DNA of 64,000 nt from Clostridium_I sp047718555. GTDB lineage: Bacteria; Bacillota; Clostridia; Clostridiales; Clostridiaceae. The notes under the pieces are model-generated. The model searched no databases, was not told where the DNA came from, and saw only the letters and a list, made by a program, of their open reading frames with translations. Location of the stretch: contig NZ_JBDNRK010000018.1 of NCBI RefSeq assembly GCF_047718555.1, positions 5,840-69,839 of the forward strand, in the 5' to 3' direction. Below are positions 42,559 to 50,544 of this stretch, piece after piece. Every line of letters begins with the position of its first letter. The first letter of the stretch is position 1. Position numbers and translations under genes: made by a program.

Positions 42559-44247
42559 TTAAAATGCCCCAGAACCTCCACCGCCACCTCCATAACAATC
42601 TCCTCCACCGGAAAAACCACCAAAATCACTACTGCTTCCTCCGCTATCTGAAGTAAAATGATTAATATTACTATCAATATCATCCCATAAAATTAAATTA
42701 CTATAGAAATATGGATAATAATATAATTCATCTAGATATATATTTTCAGTATTGTTGTTACCATATAATAATTTTTCAGAATAAAATTTAAGAGAATCTT
42801 TATCCATATCCAAAGCTACAGCATAAATTAAAATTTCATCAATATTTCTATAATCTAAGACCTTCTTCTGCTCTGCAATATAGTCTTTAATATAATTTTT
42901 GTATGCTTTCCACTTGAGCTGTTTGTTATAGGCTTCATTGGTTAATATCCTTTTATTCTCTATCTCGGTAAAAAAGCCTAAACTTTCCCCTTCTTGTATA
43001 ATCATATCTTCCCAATTCGAATACTGATTTTTAAATTCCCTAGCTTCTTCTCTATGATTTTTTATCATTTCCTGAAGTTTTTTCAAAGAAATTACTCCAT
43101 TCTCCTCATATATCTGAAACCAGCTTATAAAAAATTTTAAATGTATTGAATCAGGTATATTAGCAGCATTTTGCCTAAACTTAAAATCCTCTAATTTGTC
43201 TACATTTTTTGCTGCAAATTTATAATTACCTTTTTCTATACTGTAATATCCTTTCTTACACAGATATAATAGTACCGCAGGTATAACAGATCTAGATATA
43301 TATTCCTCGTTATACAATAAGCTTACTAAAGCTGGAGATATATCCTCTGGTGGATCAACTAATCTATTCCCATCAAAAAATATATAGCCTTCTCTATAGT
43401 CACTAATAGCTTTTTGAAATTTCTTCTTATTTCTTAGATATCTTAAAGACAATACAGAAATTAAACTTACTACAGCAAGTACAGCTATAATAACAGCTGC
43501 TTGATCTCCACTATTATTCCTATCATTTGCAAAGCCATCACTTTTTTTAGCATCCTGGTAATTTGTATTTTCTAATCCCTTATTATCGATAGTTAAAAAT
43601 TCTGAAGGAAAGTGAAGCTTGATTCCTAAAACAGAAGTTAAATTATTACCCTTTATATGTATTCCATCCTGGTCATAATTTGTATTAAATTCATTGCCAT
43701 CAGTATAAGTCCAATATTTCATTTTATTAAGATCAAATTTAGTATTCATTAAACTCAAATTAAACTCTACTGTTTTAATGGGTATATTATTTTCAACAGT
43801 ATAGAATTTCCAGTATAATTCCCCTAGATCCTTATATTTTACTGCTGCACTATTAATTCTATAATTTAATATAAATGTTTTAATCTCATTATCACTTTTA
43901 GAAAATATCTTTACTTGCGTATTATCATCTGAATCAATTATTTTATAACTATTATTTTCCTCTCCTTGTGAAGAAACTAAATTTGTCATTTTATTATTTT
44001 TATCTTTTAAAGCTATATTCTCAATAGTATATCCACTGGTAGCATTTTTTGAAAGGTCTCTATAGAAACCATTAAAATTTCCATGAAAATTATAAGTAAG
44101 TTCTTCATGGACTTCTACATCTCCATTTTTAGTTATTTCAGCGTTTATTAGAAGTTTATTAATATCATAACTTTTGTCTTCTGCCTTAACTTTAAAAGGT
44201 ATCATCAAAATTAATAATAAAATTATTATGGTCAAAAGTTTTTTCAA
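42559..44247 (-). CDS. DUF2207 membrane protein with Gly-rich tail
   Basis: A 562-residue envelope protein. A signal peptide (KKLLTIIILLLILMIPFKVKA) is followed by an extracytoplasmic DUF2207 domain (about 25-230, with ITKNGDVEVHEELTYNFHGNFNGFYRDL), a membrane helix (about 247-267) and a cytoplasmic region. The C-terminus (about 535-562) is rich in Gly and Ser (GGSSSDFGGFSGGGDCYGGG), as is common in the family. The function is not known. TTG start with GGAGGG upstream. Confidence 0.88.
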   Translation of the reverse strand: MKKLLTIIILLLILMIPFKVKAEDKSYDINKLLINAEITKNGDVEVHEELTYNFHGNFNGFYRDLSKNATSGYTIENIALKDKNNKMTNLVSSQGEENNSYKIIDSDDNTQVKIFSKSDNEIKTFILNYRINSAAVKYKDLGELYWKFYTVENNIPIKTVEFNLSLMNTKFDLNKMKYWTYTDGNEFNTNYDQDGIHIKGNNLTSVLGIKLHFPSEFLTIDNKGLENTNYQDAKKSDGFANDRNNSGDQAAVIIAVLAVVSLISVLSLRYLRNKKKFQKAISDYREGYIFFDGNRLVDPPEDISPALVSLLYNEEYISRSVIPAVLLYLCKKGYYSIEKGNYKFAAKNVDKLEDFKFRQNAANIPDSIHLKFFISWFQIYEENGVISLKKLQEMIKNHREEAREFKNQYSNWEDMIIQEGESLGFFTEIENKRILTNEAYNKQLKWKAYKNYIKDYIAEQKKVLDYRNIDEILIYAVALDMDKDSLKFYSEKLLYGNNNTENIYLDELYYYPYFYSNLILWDDIDSNINHFTSDSGGSSSDFGGFSGGGDCYGGGGGGSGAF

Positions 44248-44389
44248 AATTATCCCTCCATTCCAAGTATAAGTATAACATAAGTTCTAGTATTACACTA
44301 TATTAATACACTGAATTTAGGCATTAAAATAATATGCTATAATATATAATAAAATATCAATTATTAGAAACAAGGAGTCTGAGTGGAAT

Positions 44390-44962
44390 ATGAAAATAGT
44401 TTGCATCGGCGACAGCTTAACCTATGGATATGGAGTACATTCCGAAGAATGTTGGGTTGAATTGCTTCACAAAAGTTTAAATATAAAAACTATAAATAAA
44501 GGTGTAAATGGTGATACTACCACCGGTATACTTTCACGATCTAATAGAGATATACTGGAGTTAAAGCCCTCTCATGTAATAATTATGGCGGGAACTAATG
44601 ACCTACTTTTGAATTATTCTCTAGATAATATTATAGATAATATAAAATTTATATTAATGGAAGCTAAAAATAATAGTATACTTCCTATTTTAGCTCTACA
44701 ACCCCCTGTTATTGATACTCTAGCTAAAATTTATTGGGATAATTATATAGATTATACTAAAGTAAACGGACATTTGTTTCAATACACTGAAAACATAAAA
44801 ACTTTTACCTACGAAAACAATATTAATGTAATAGATTTCTATACTACTTTTGTAAATAGTAATAATATAGATAATTTATACAGCGATGGAATTCACCCTA
44901 ATAGTGAAGGTCATAAATTAATGCTTCAAACTATCCTTAACTCACATGCTATTAAATTATAA
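44390..44962 (+). CDS. SGNH/GDSL hydrolase (TesA-like)
   Basis: A 190-residue esterase/lipase-fold enzyme. The four family blocks are seen: CIGDSLTYGYG (Ser8), NKGVNGDTTTG (Gly), MAGTNDLL (Asn) and YSDGIHPNSEGH (catalytic Asp and His, about 167-170). No signal peptide, so it is cytosolic. CAAGGAG lies about 12 nt upstream of the ATG. Acyl esters or thioesters are likely substrates; the true one is unknown. It is one of few + strand genes on this side of the window. Confidence 0.9.
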   Translation: MKIVCIGDSLTYGYGVHSEECWVELLHKSLNIKTINKGVNGDTTTGILSRSNRDILELKPSHVIIMAGTNDLLLNYSLDNIIDNIKFILMEAKNNSILPILALQPPVIDTLAKIYWDNYIDYTKVNGHLFQYTENIKTFTYENNINVIDFYTTFVNSNNIDNLYSDGIHPNSEGHKLMLQTILNSHAIKL

Positions 44963-44975
44963 TTTTTACAATTTC

Positions 44976-45015
44976 AGAACATAAGTTTGCATCATATATA
45001 ATAATGTGTTATAAT
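44976..45015 (+). promoter_or_regulatory. lexA promoter with SOS box
   Basis: TTGCAT (44987-44992) and TATAAT (45010-45015) are 17 bp apart. AGAACATAAGTTTG (44976-44989) overlaps the -35 and is close to the Gram-positive SOS box CGAACnnnnGTTYG, so LexA probably represses its own gene. Confidence 0.7.
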
Positions 45016-45049
45016 TTTCTAAAATACTGTTATAGTTAGAGGTGCAGCA

Positions 45050-45661
45050 ATGTCAAAAGATAATAATAGAGATATTCAGACTGAAATATATGAATTCATA
45101 AAGTCTGAAGTTATAAATAAAGGCTATCCTCCTTCTGTTAGAGAAATTTGTGCTCAAGTAGGTTTAAGTTCTACCTCTACCGTACATGGTCATCTTTCTA
45201 GAATGGAAAAAAAGGGCCTTATAAAAAGAGACCCTACAAAACCTAGAGCAATTGAACTGCTTAAAGACACAGTTGTAAAAAAGGAGCTTATAGATATTCC
45301 AATAATAGGCAAAGTTACAGCTGGTAAGCCAATTTTAGCAGTAGAAAATATTGAGGATTATTTTCCACTGCCACTAGAATATATAAAAAATAATAATGAT
45401 TTATTTATACTTAAAATATCTGGCGAAAGCATGATAGAAGCTGGAATATATGATAAGGACTTAGCAATCATTGAAAAGGTAAGTTCCGCATCTAATGGGG
45501 ATATAGTGGTAGCACTGATAAACGAGGAAGCTACCATAAAAACATTCTACAAAGAAAAGGATCATATAAGACTTCAGCCTGAAAATCATACCATGGAACC
45601 GATAATTGTTCCCAGCTGTGATATTATAGGCAGGTTAGTAGGTATATATAGACGCTATTAA
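45050..45661 (+). CDS. lexA: SOS repressor LexA
   Basis: Repressor of the DNA-damage response, cleaved when RecA is active. The N-terminal winged helix (about 1-65) has YPPSVREICAQVGLSSTSTVHGHLSRMEKKGLIKRD. The cleavage site Ala-Gly is in GKVTAGKPILA (about 93), the catalytic Ser in ISGESMIEAGI (about 125) and the Lys in EEATIKTFYKE (about 164). 203 residues is the family size. GAGGTG precedes the ATG. Confidence 0.97.
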   Translation: MSKDNNRDIQTEIYEFIKSEVINKGYPPSVREICAQVGLSSTSTVHGHLSRMEKKGLIKRDPTKPRAIELLKDTVVKKELIDIPIIGKVTAGKPILAVENIEDYFPLPLEYIKNNNDLFILKISGESMIEAGIYDKDLAIIEKVSSASNGDIVVALINEEATIKTFYKEKDHIRLQPENHTMEPIIVPSCDIIGRLVGIYRRY

Positions 45662-45664
45662 AAG

Positions 45665-45705
45665 GTAAGGTAGAAAACAAATTATGCTTTCTACCTTACT
45701 TTTTT
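45665..45705 (+). terminator. lexA terminator
   Basis: GTAAGGTAGAAA (45665-45676) pairs with TTTCTACCTTAC (45688-45699), then TTTTTT. Confidence 0.88.
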
Positions 45706-45827
45706 AATTCACATAAACTTAAATTTCTACGGAATTTACATGGATCGTCCAAATATGGCCGCTGCCATCCTCCGTTTCAAAAAAGCATAAAATCAAAATC
45801 TTTTATTAATGTGAAGTATTACAACTG

Positions 45828-47114
45828 CTAGTCACTATATAAATTTGAAAGAGCTATCATAATACCTATTTTGGCATGATCAAAGGTCAAACCACCCTGT
45901 AAATATGCAATAAACGGTTCTCTTATAGGTGCATCTGCTGAAAGTTCTATGGAAGCTCCCTGTATAAAGGCTCCTGCTGCCATTATAACCTGATCTTCAT
46001 ATCCAGGCATATCCCATGGTTCACATTCCACAAAGGAATCAATAGGAGAACCCTTCTGTATTCCCTTGCAAAATTTAATTAGCTTATCCTTATCATTAAA
46101 TTTTATTGCCTGTATAATATCACTTCTACTGTCATTAAATTTAGGAAGGACTTCAAAACCGGCAAGTTCCATAAGCCTTGCACAAAATACAGCTCCTTTT
46201 AGTGCCTCTATTGCCACATGAGGTGCTAAAAATAATCCTTGATATAAAGACCTCATAACACCAAAGGTCGATCCACATTCTCCTCCAATACCAGGTATGG
46301 TAAGTCTATAGGAAGCCTGCGTTACATATTCCTCTTTCCCAACTACATAACCACCTGTAGGTGCTATTCCTCCACCTATATTTTTAATAAGAGAACCAGC
46401 TGCTAAATCTGCCCCCACTTCTGTAGGTTCCTTTATATCTATAAATTCACCATAGCAATTATCAATAAAACATATTACATCTTCTCTAATAGCTTTTATA
46501 AAATCTATTACATTTTTTATTTCTTTAATAGTTAAAGCCTTCCTCCAGCCATAACCAGTGGATCTTTGTATGTGAACTAATTTTATACTTTCATCTTCCT
46601 TTAATACCTTTTCTATAGCCTGAAAATCAAATTCGCCCTCTTCATTTAAATCAATTTTTTTATATTTTACTCCATATTCCATAAGAGAACCTATGTTCTT
46701 TTCCTTACTTATACCTATTATATTATGTAATGTATCATAAGGAGTTCCACAAATAGAAAGCATAGTATCACCTGTTCTCAAATTGCCAAAAAGAGCTGCC
46801 CCAATGGCATGAGTTCCATTTACAAAATGTGGTCTTACAAGAGCACTTTCCGTTTCGAAAACCCTTGCATATACTTTATCTAAGCTATCCCTTCCTATAT
46901 CACCATATCCGTATCCTGTACTATTAGTAAAATGAGAATCACTTATTCTCTCTTCCTGAAAGGCATTTAATACCTTTAGTTGATTATATTCTCTAATGGC
47001 ATCATATCTATTAAATTCACTCTTAATATCTTCTAAAGCCTTATCTGCCAATTTAATTACTTCTTCTTTTATGTTATATTTATCTATTAATAAATTCTTT
47101 GTAAATTCTATCAT
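45828..47114 (-). CDS. Methionine gamma-lyase family PLP protein (YnbB-like)
   Basis: A 428-residue PLP enzyme of the group once named aluminium resistance protein. Features: TNSTGYGYGDIGRDSLDKVYARVF (about 62), ARVFETESALVRPHFVNGTHAIG, CFIDNCYGEF (the PLP Asp) and the Schiff-base Lys in GSLIKNIGGGIAPTGGY (about 243). The family is linked to Cys/Met-type C-S lyases, but activity of this branch is not well proven. It lies 133 bp downstream of hfq on the same strand, the arrangement seen in many clostridia and bacilli. Confidence 0.92.
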   Translation of the reverse strand: MIEFTKNLLIDKYNIKEEVIKLADKALEDIKSEFNRYDAIREYNQLKVLNAFQEERISDSHFTNSTGYGYGDIGRDSLDKVYARVFETESALVRPHFVNGTHAIGAALFGNLRTGDTMLSICGTPYDTLHNIIGISKEKNIGSLMEYGVKYKKIDLNEEGEFDFQAIEKVLKEDESIKLVHIQRSTGYGWRKALTIKEIKNVIDFIKAIREDVICFIDNCYGEFIDIKEPTEVGADLAAGSLIKNIGGGIAPTGGYVVGKEEYVTQASYRLTIPGIGGECGSTFGVMRSLYQGLFLAPHVAIEALKGAVFCARLMELAGFEVLPKFNDSRSDIIQAIKFNDKDKLIKFCKGIQKGSPIDSFVECEPWDMPGYEDQVIMAAGAFIQGASIELSADAPIREPFIAYLQGGLTFDHAKIGIMIALSNLYSD

Positions 47115-47247
47115 TTGTATATCCCCCTCTTAAACATTTGAAAATTAAATATAACTTCCTTTTTTATATATAAAATAATATAGATTCAACCAATATTCAT
47201 ATAAACCACTAAATATATTAGCACAGAAAAAAAGAATAGGCAAATAC

Positions 47248-47499
47248 CTACTCTCTTGTTTCATCCTCTATATTTTGATTAAATAATATTGGTTTTAAAG
47301 GAGTAATAGTTGAAATTGCATGTTTGTAGATCATCATTTGCTTTCCATCACAATCAATAATTACTGTAAAACTATCAAATCCCTTTACATTTCCTTTAAG
47401 TTGAAATCCATTTGTCAAATGAATTGTAACTGGTATTCTATTCTTTCTTGATCCATTTAAAAATATATCCTGCAAATTATTTGTGGACTTATTAATCAT
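47248..47499 (-). CDS. hfq: RNA chaperone Hfq
   Basis: An 83-residue Sm-like hexameric RNA-binding protein. Sm1 is IPVTIHLTNGFQLKGNVKGFDSFTVIID and Sm2 is QMMIYKHAISTITP with the YKHA motif (usual Y/F-K-H-A). The N-terminal LQDIFLNGSRKN is typical. GGAGG lies 7 nt before the ATG. It follows miaA with 103 bp between, a conserved order. Confidence 0.96.
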   Translation of the reverse strand: MINKSTNNLQDIFLNGSRKNRIPVTIHLTNGFQLKGNVKGFDSFTVIIDCDGKQMMIYKHAISTITPLKPILFNQNIEDETRE

Positions 47500-47602
47500 A
47501 TTTTCAACCTCCGTTTGTTTTATATAAGTATTCTATAAAAATTGACTAAATCCTCTTATTTTTATCTAAGTTTTTTAATTCTCTAATTTATTAAACATAT
47601 TA

Positions 47603-48535
47603 CTATTCATTTTCTTTAAGATTGTTTACAATAAAATCAACAATTTCATCCTCATCATTAAATTTATCTTTATCAATCCATTTTACTCTCTTGTCCTTTC
47701 TAAACCAGGTCAACTGTCTTTTAGCATAATTTCTGCTGCCCTGTTTTATCATTTCAACAGCCTTCTGAAGCGAAATTTCACCATCTAAATAATATAATAT
47801 TTCTTTATAACCTATTCCCTTCATAGACTGCATATTTGAATTATACCCCATATTTTTTAGTTTTATTACTTCATCTACCAGCCCTTTTTCAAGCATTATA
47901 TCTACTCTTCTATTTATTCTATTATACAATCTTTCTCTATCCATATTTAATACAAAATAGTGAACATTGTATGGAATATTATATATATCTTGATTTTCAT
48001 TTAACTCACTTATAGTCTTTCCTGTAAGCTTATATACTTCTAAGGCTCTTATGACTCTTTTAAGATCATTAGGATATAGCCTGTTATATGAATTTACATC
48101 TATTTCCTTTAGCATTTCATGTACAAACTCTTTGCCATTTTTGTCAGCTAGAACCTCTAAATATTTTCTATATTCAGCATCCTTATAGGTTCCAGTAAAC
48201 TCATAGTTAAAAATTAATGAATTTATGTACAATCCAGTTCCACCTACAAGCATTGGATATTTACCCGCAGAAGCAAGTTCTGTTATTTTGCGTTCTGCCA
48301 ATTGTTTATACTGTGCCACGCTAAATTCATCACTGGGTTCTGCAATATCAATAATATAATGAGGTATTCCTTCCATTTCATCTTTTGTTATTTTTGCAGA
48401 GCCTATATCCATATACTTATATATTTGCATTGAATCTGCAGAAATAATTTCCCCACCTATTTTTTTAGCAACTTTAATGGAGATATCTGTTTTTCCTACT
48501 CCTGTAGGTCCGCTTAAAATTAATAAATCTTCCAT
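47603..48535 (-). CDS. miaA: tRNA dimethylallyltransferase MiaA
   Basis: Adds a dimethylallyl group to A37 of tRNAs reading UNN codons, the step before MiaB. Walker A is SGPTGVGKTD (about 8-17), then GEIISADSMQIYKYMDIGSAK, GGTGLYINSLI and the C-terminal KRQLTWFRKDKRVKWID. 310 residues is normal. The ATG at 48535 has no ribosome binding site; GGAGG lies about 28 nt upstream, 5-8 nt before an in-frame ATT, so an eight-to-nine residue longer product from a rare start is possible. Downstream of mutL in the same direction. Confidence 0.95.
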   Translation of the reverse strand: MEDLLILSGPTGVGKTDISIKVAKKIGGEIISADSMQIYKYMDIGSAKITKDEMEGIPHYIIDIAEPSDEFSVAQYKQLAERKITELASAGKYPMLVGGTGLYINSLIFNYEFTGTYKDAEYRKYLEVLADKNGKEFVHEMLKEIDVNSYNRLYPNDLKRVIRALEVYKLTGKTISELNENQDIYNIPYNVHYFVLNMDRERLYNRINRRVDIMLEKGLVDEVIKLKNMGYNSNMQSMKGIGYKEILYYLDGEISLQKAVEMIKQGSRNYAKRQLTWFRKDKRVKWIDKDKFNDEDEIVDFIVNNLKENE

Positions 48536-48576
48536 ATCATCTATTAGCTTAGCACTAATATTTACCTCCTCTACAC

Positions 48577-48600
48577 CTTAGGCATCATCAAAAAATATAA
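48577..48600. repeat. Fold-back repeat family M, end fragment
   Basis: CTTAGGCATCATCAAAAAAT matches the left end of the copy at 1836 at all but two positions. No right end found. Confidence 0.35.
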
Positions 48601-48648
48601 TACAAAATATACTTTGCATCTATATATTACTACTCATTTTTGGATGTA

Positions 48649-50523
48649 TTATTGTATTCTCTTAAATTTCTTTTCCACATCATAAAGGGTCATCTTTATT
48701 ATAGTTGGTCTCCCATGAGGACAATTAAAGGGTTCATCTATATATCTCAGCTGTTCCACCAAAGCTTTCATCTCTTCTATATTTAAAGTATCATTTGCCT
48801 TAATAGCTGCCTTACAAGCAAGAGTGGCTATCTTATTATATTTTACTTCATAGGTATCACCAGAGCCTAAATTTTTAAGATTATCTATAATAGATGAAAA
48901 TAAATCTTTAAGCTGAGGCCTTCCTAAAAAATTAGGTACTTCCCTGATACTTACAGTGTTTTCACCAAAAATCTCTATGCTAAAACCTGCATTTGAAAAT
49001 ATATTTTTATTCTCTACATAATATATAAAATCCTCAGGACTCATTTCTACAATCTCAGGTGTTAGAAGTATCTGGGCACTTACACTGCTATTTTTTATTT
49101 CCTTAGTGTATTTTTCAAATAATATTTTTTCGTGAGCAGCATGCTGATCAATTAAATAAAAATCCTCTGAGCTTTCAGCCAGAATATATGTATTATGATA
49201 CTGGCCTATAATTCTAAGAGCTGGAAACTTAGGTAACACTACCTCTTTACTTTCATTTAAATTATTATTTACATCAGATGAATAATTAGAATCTCCCTGA
49301 GAAATTTTTTCATAGACAGAAGAGGTTATATTTTCTAAAGGCACATTTCCTTTATTATCATATAGATTATCTCCCTTTATGGATTCCTCACTGGAATTAA
49401 TATCGTTATCTATTGTTATCATATTTTCATAGGATTTTAAATCTATAGGAATTTGAATATTTTCCTTTACCTTTGGAATAGAATCCTTAACTAGTTCCAT
49501 TGAATTTTCCATTTCAACTTCAAAATTATCCTTAAAGCTATCTTTAATGGCATCATGAACAGCGTCAAACACTAATTTAAATATCTCTCTATCATTTTGA
49601 AACTTTACCTCTGACTTTGTAGGATGAACATTTACATCTACAAACTCCGGGTATATGTCTAAAAATAATACGAAGAAGGGATATTTATTTATCATCAAAA
49701 AGGATTTAACTGCATTTTCCACAGCTGTAGCTATGAGTTTGTTTTTTATATATCTTTTATTTACAAAAACACTTTGATTATTTCTACTTCCTCTGCTTAT
49801 TTCAGCATTGCCTACATAACCATAAACTGATGCTATATCCCCATGCTTTTCAAATTTTATAATATTGTCTGAGGTGTTCTTGCCATAAATATTTCTTATG
49901 GTATCAAATAAATTTTCTGTAGAATAAGTATTAATTACCTTTTTACCCTTATTAATTAATCTAAAGGATATATTAGAATGGGCCAGTGCCAATCTGTTTA
50001 TTATATCTGATATTAATGCTGCCTCTCTTTGAGAGGATTTTAAAAATTTTTGTCTTGCTGGCACGTTATAAAAAATATCTTTTACTTCTATAGAGGTACC
50101 AATACTGCAGCCCACATCTTTTATATAATTTTTAACTCCACCACTTATAGAAATTTCTTTACCACCCTGAGAATCCTTTGACCTGCTCTTTAAAATGGTA
50201 TGAGAAACTGCCGCAATACTTGGAAGAGCTTCTCCTCTAAAACCTAGAGTATTAATTGAATATATGTCTTCAATAGAACTTATTTTACTTGTAGCATGGG
50301 GCAAAAAAGCAATCTCAATATCCTCTGAATCTATTCCATCACCGTCATCAGAGACCCTTATGAGTTTTTGCCCACCCTCTTCAATTTCTATAGTTATAAC
50401 CTTTGAATGTGCATCAATGGCGTTTTCCACCAATTCCTTTACTGCGGAAGAAGGCCTTTCAAGTACTTCTCCTGCAGCTATTTTATTTGAAGTCTCCTCA
50501 TTTAGCAAATTTATTTTCTTCAA
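48649..50523 (-). CDS. mutL: DNA mismatch repair protein MutL
   Basis: A 624-residue GHKL ATPase that links MutS to strand processing. N-terminal motifs: VKELVENAIDAHSK, VSDDGDGID and TLGFRGEALPSIA. A variable linker (about 340-430) rich in Asn and Ser follows. The C-terminal dimerisation domain has DQHAAHEKILFEKY, a metal-site motif of endonuclease-type MutL, and CPHGRPT. TTG start with AAGGTG upstream. It starts 22 bp after mutS, same operon. Confidence 0.95.
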   Translation of the reverse strand: MKKINLLNEETSNKIAAGEVLERPSSAVKELVENAIDAHSKVITIEIEEGGQKLIRVSDDGDGIDSEDIEIAFLPHATSKISSIEDIYSINTLGFRGEALPSIAAVSHTILKSRSKDSQGGKEISISGGVKNYIKDVGCSIGTSIEVKDIFYNVPARQKFLKSSQREAALISDIINRLALAHSNISFRLINKGKKVINTYSTENLFDTIRNIYGKNTSDNIIKFEKHGDIASVYGYVGNAEISRGSRNNQSVFVNKRYIKNKLIATAVENAVKSFLMINKYPFFVLFLDIYPEFVDVNVHPTKSEVKFQNDREIFKLVFDAVHDAIKDSFKDNFEVEMENSMELVKDSIPKVKENIQIPIDLKSYENMITIDNDINSSEESIKGDNLYDNKGNVPLENITSSVYEKISQGDSNYSSDVNNNLNESKEVVLPKFPALRIIGQYHNTYILAESSEDFYLIDQHAAHEKILFEKYTKEIKNSSVSAQILLTPEIVEMSPEDFIYYVENKNIFSNAGFSIEIFGENTVSIREVPNFLGRPQLKDLFSSIIDNLKNLGSGDTYEVKYNKIATLACKAAIKANDTLNIEEMKALVEQLRYIDEPFNCPHGRPTIIKMTLYDVEKKFKRIQ

Positions 50524-50544
50524 ATTATCACCTTATATTCTCTA

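Noticed and set aside
42495..42683. Second frame at the 3' end of the DUF2207 gene
   Set aside because: It is out-of-frame overlap on the Gly-rich coding region with no start signal of its own.
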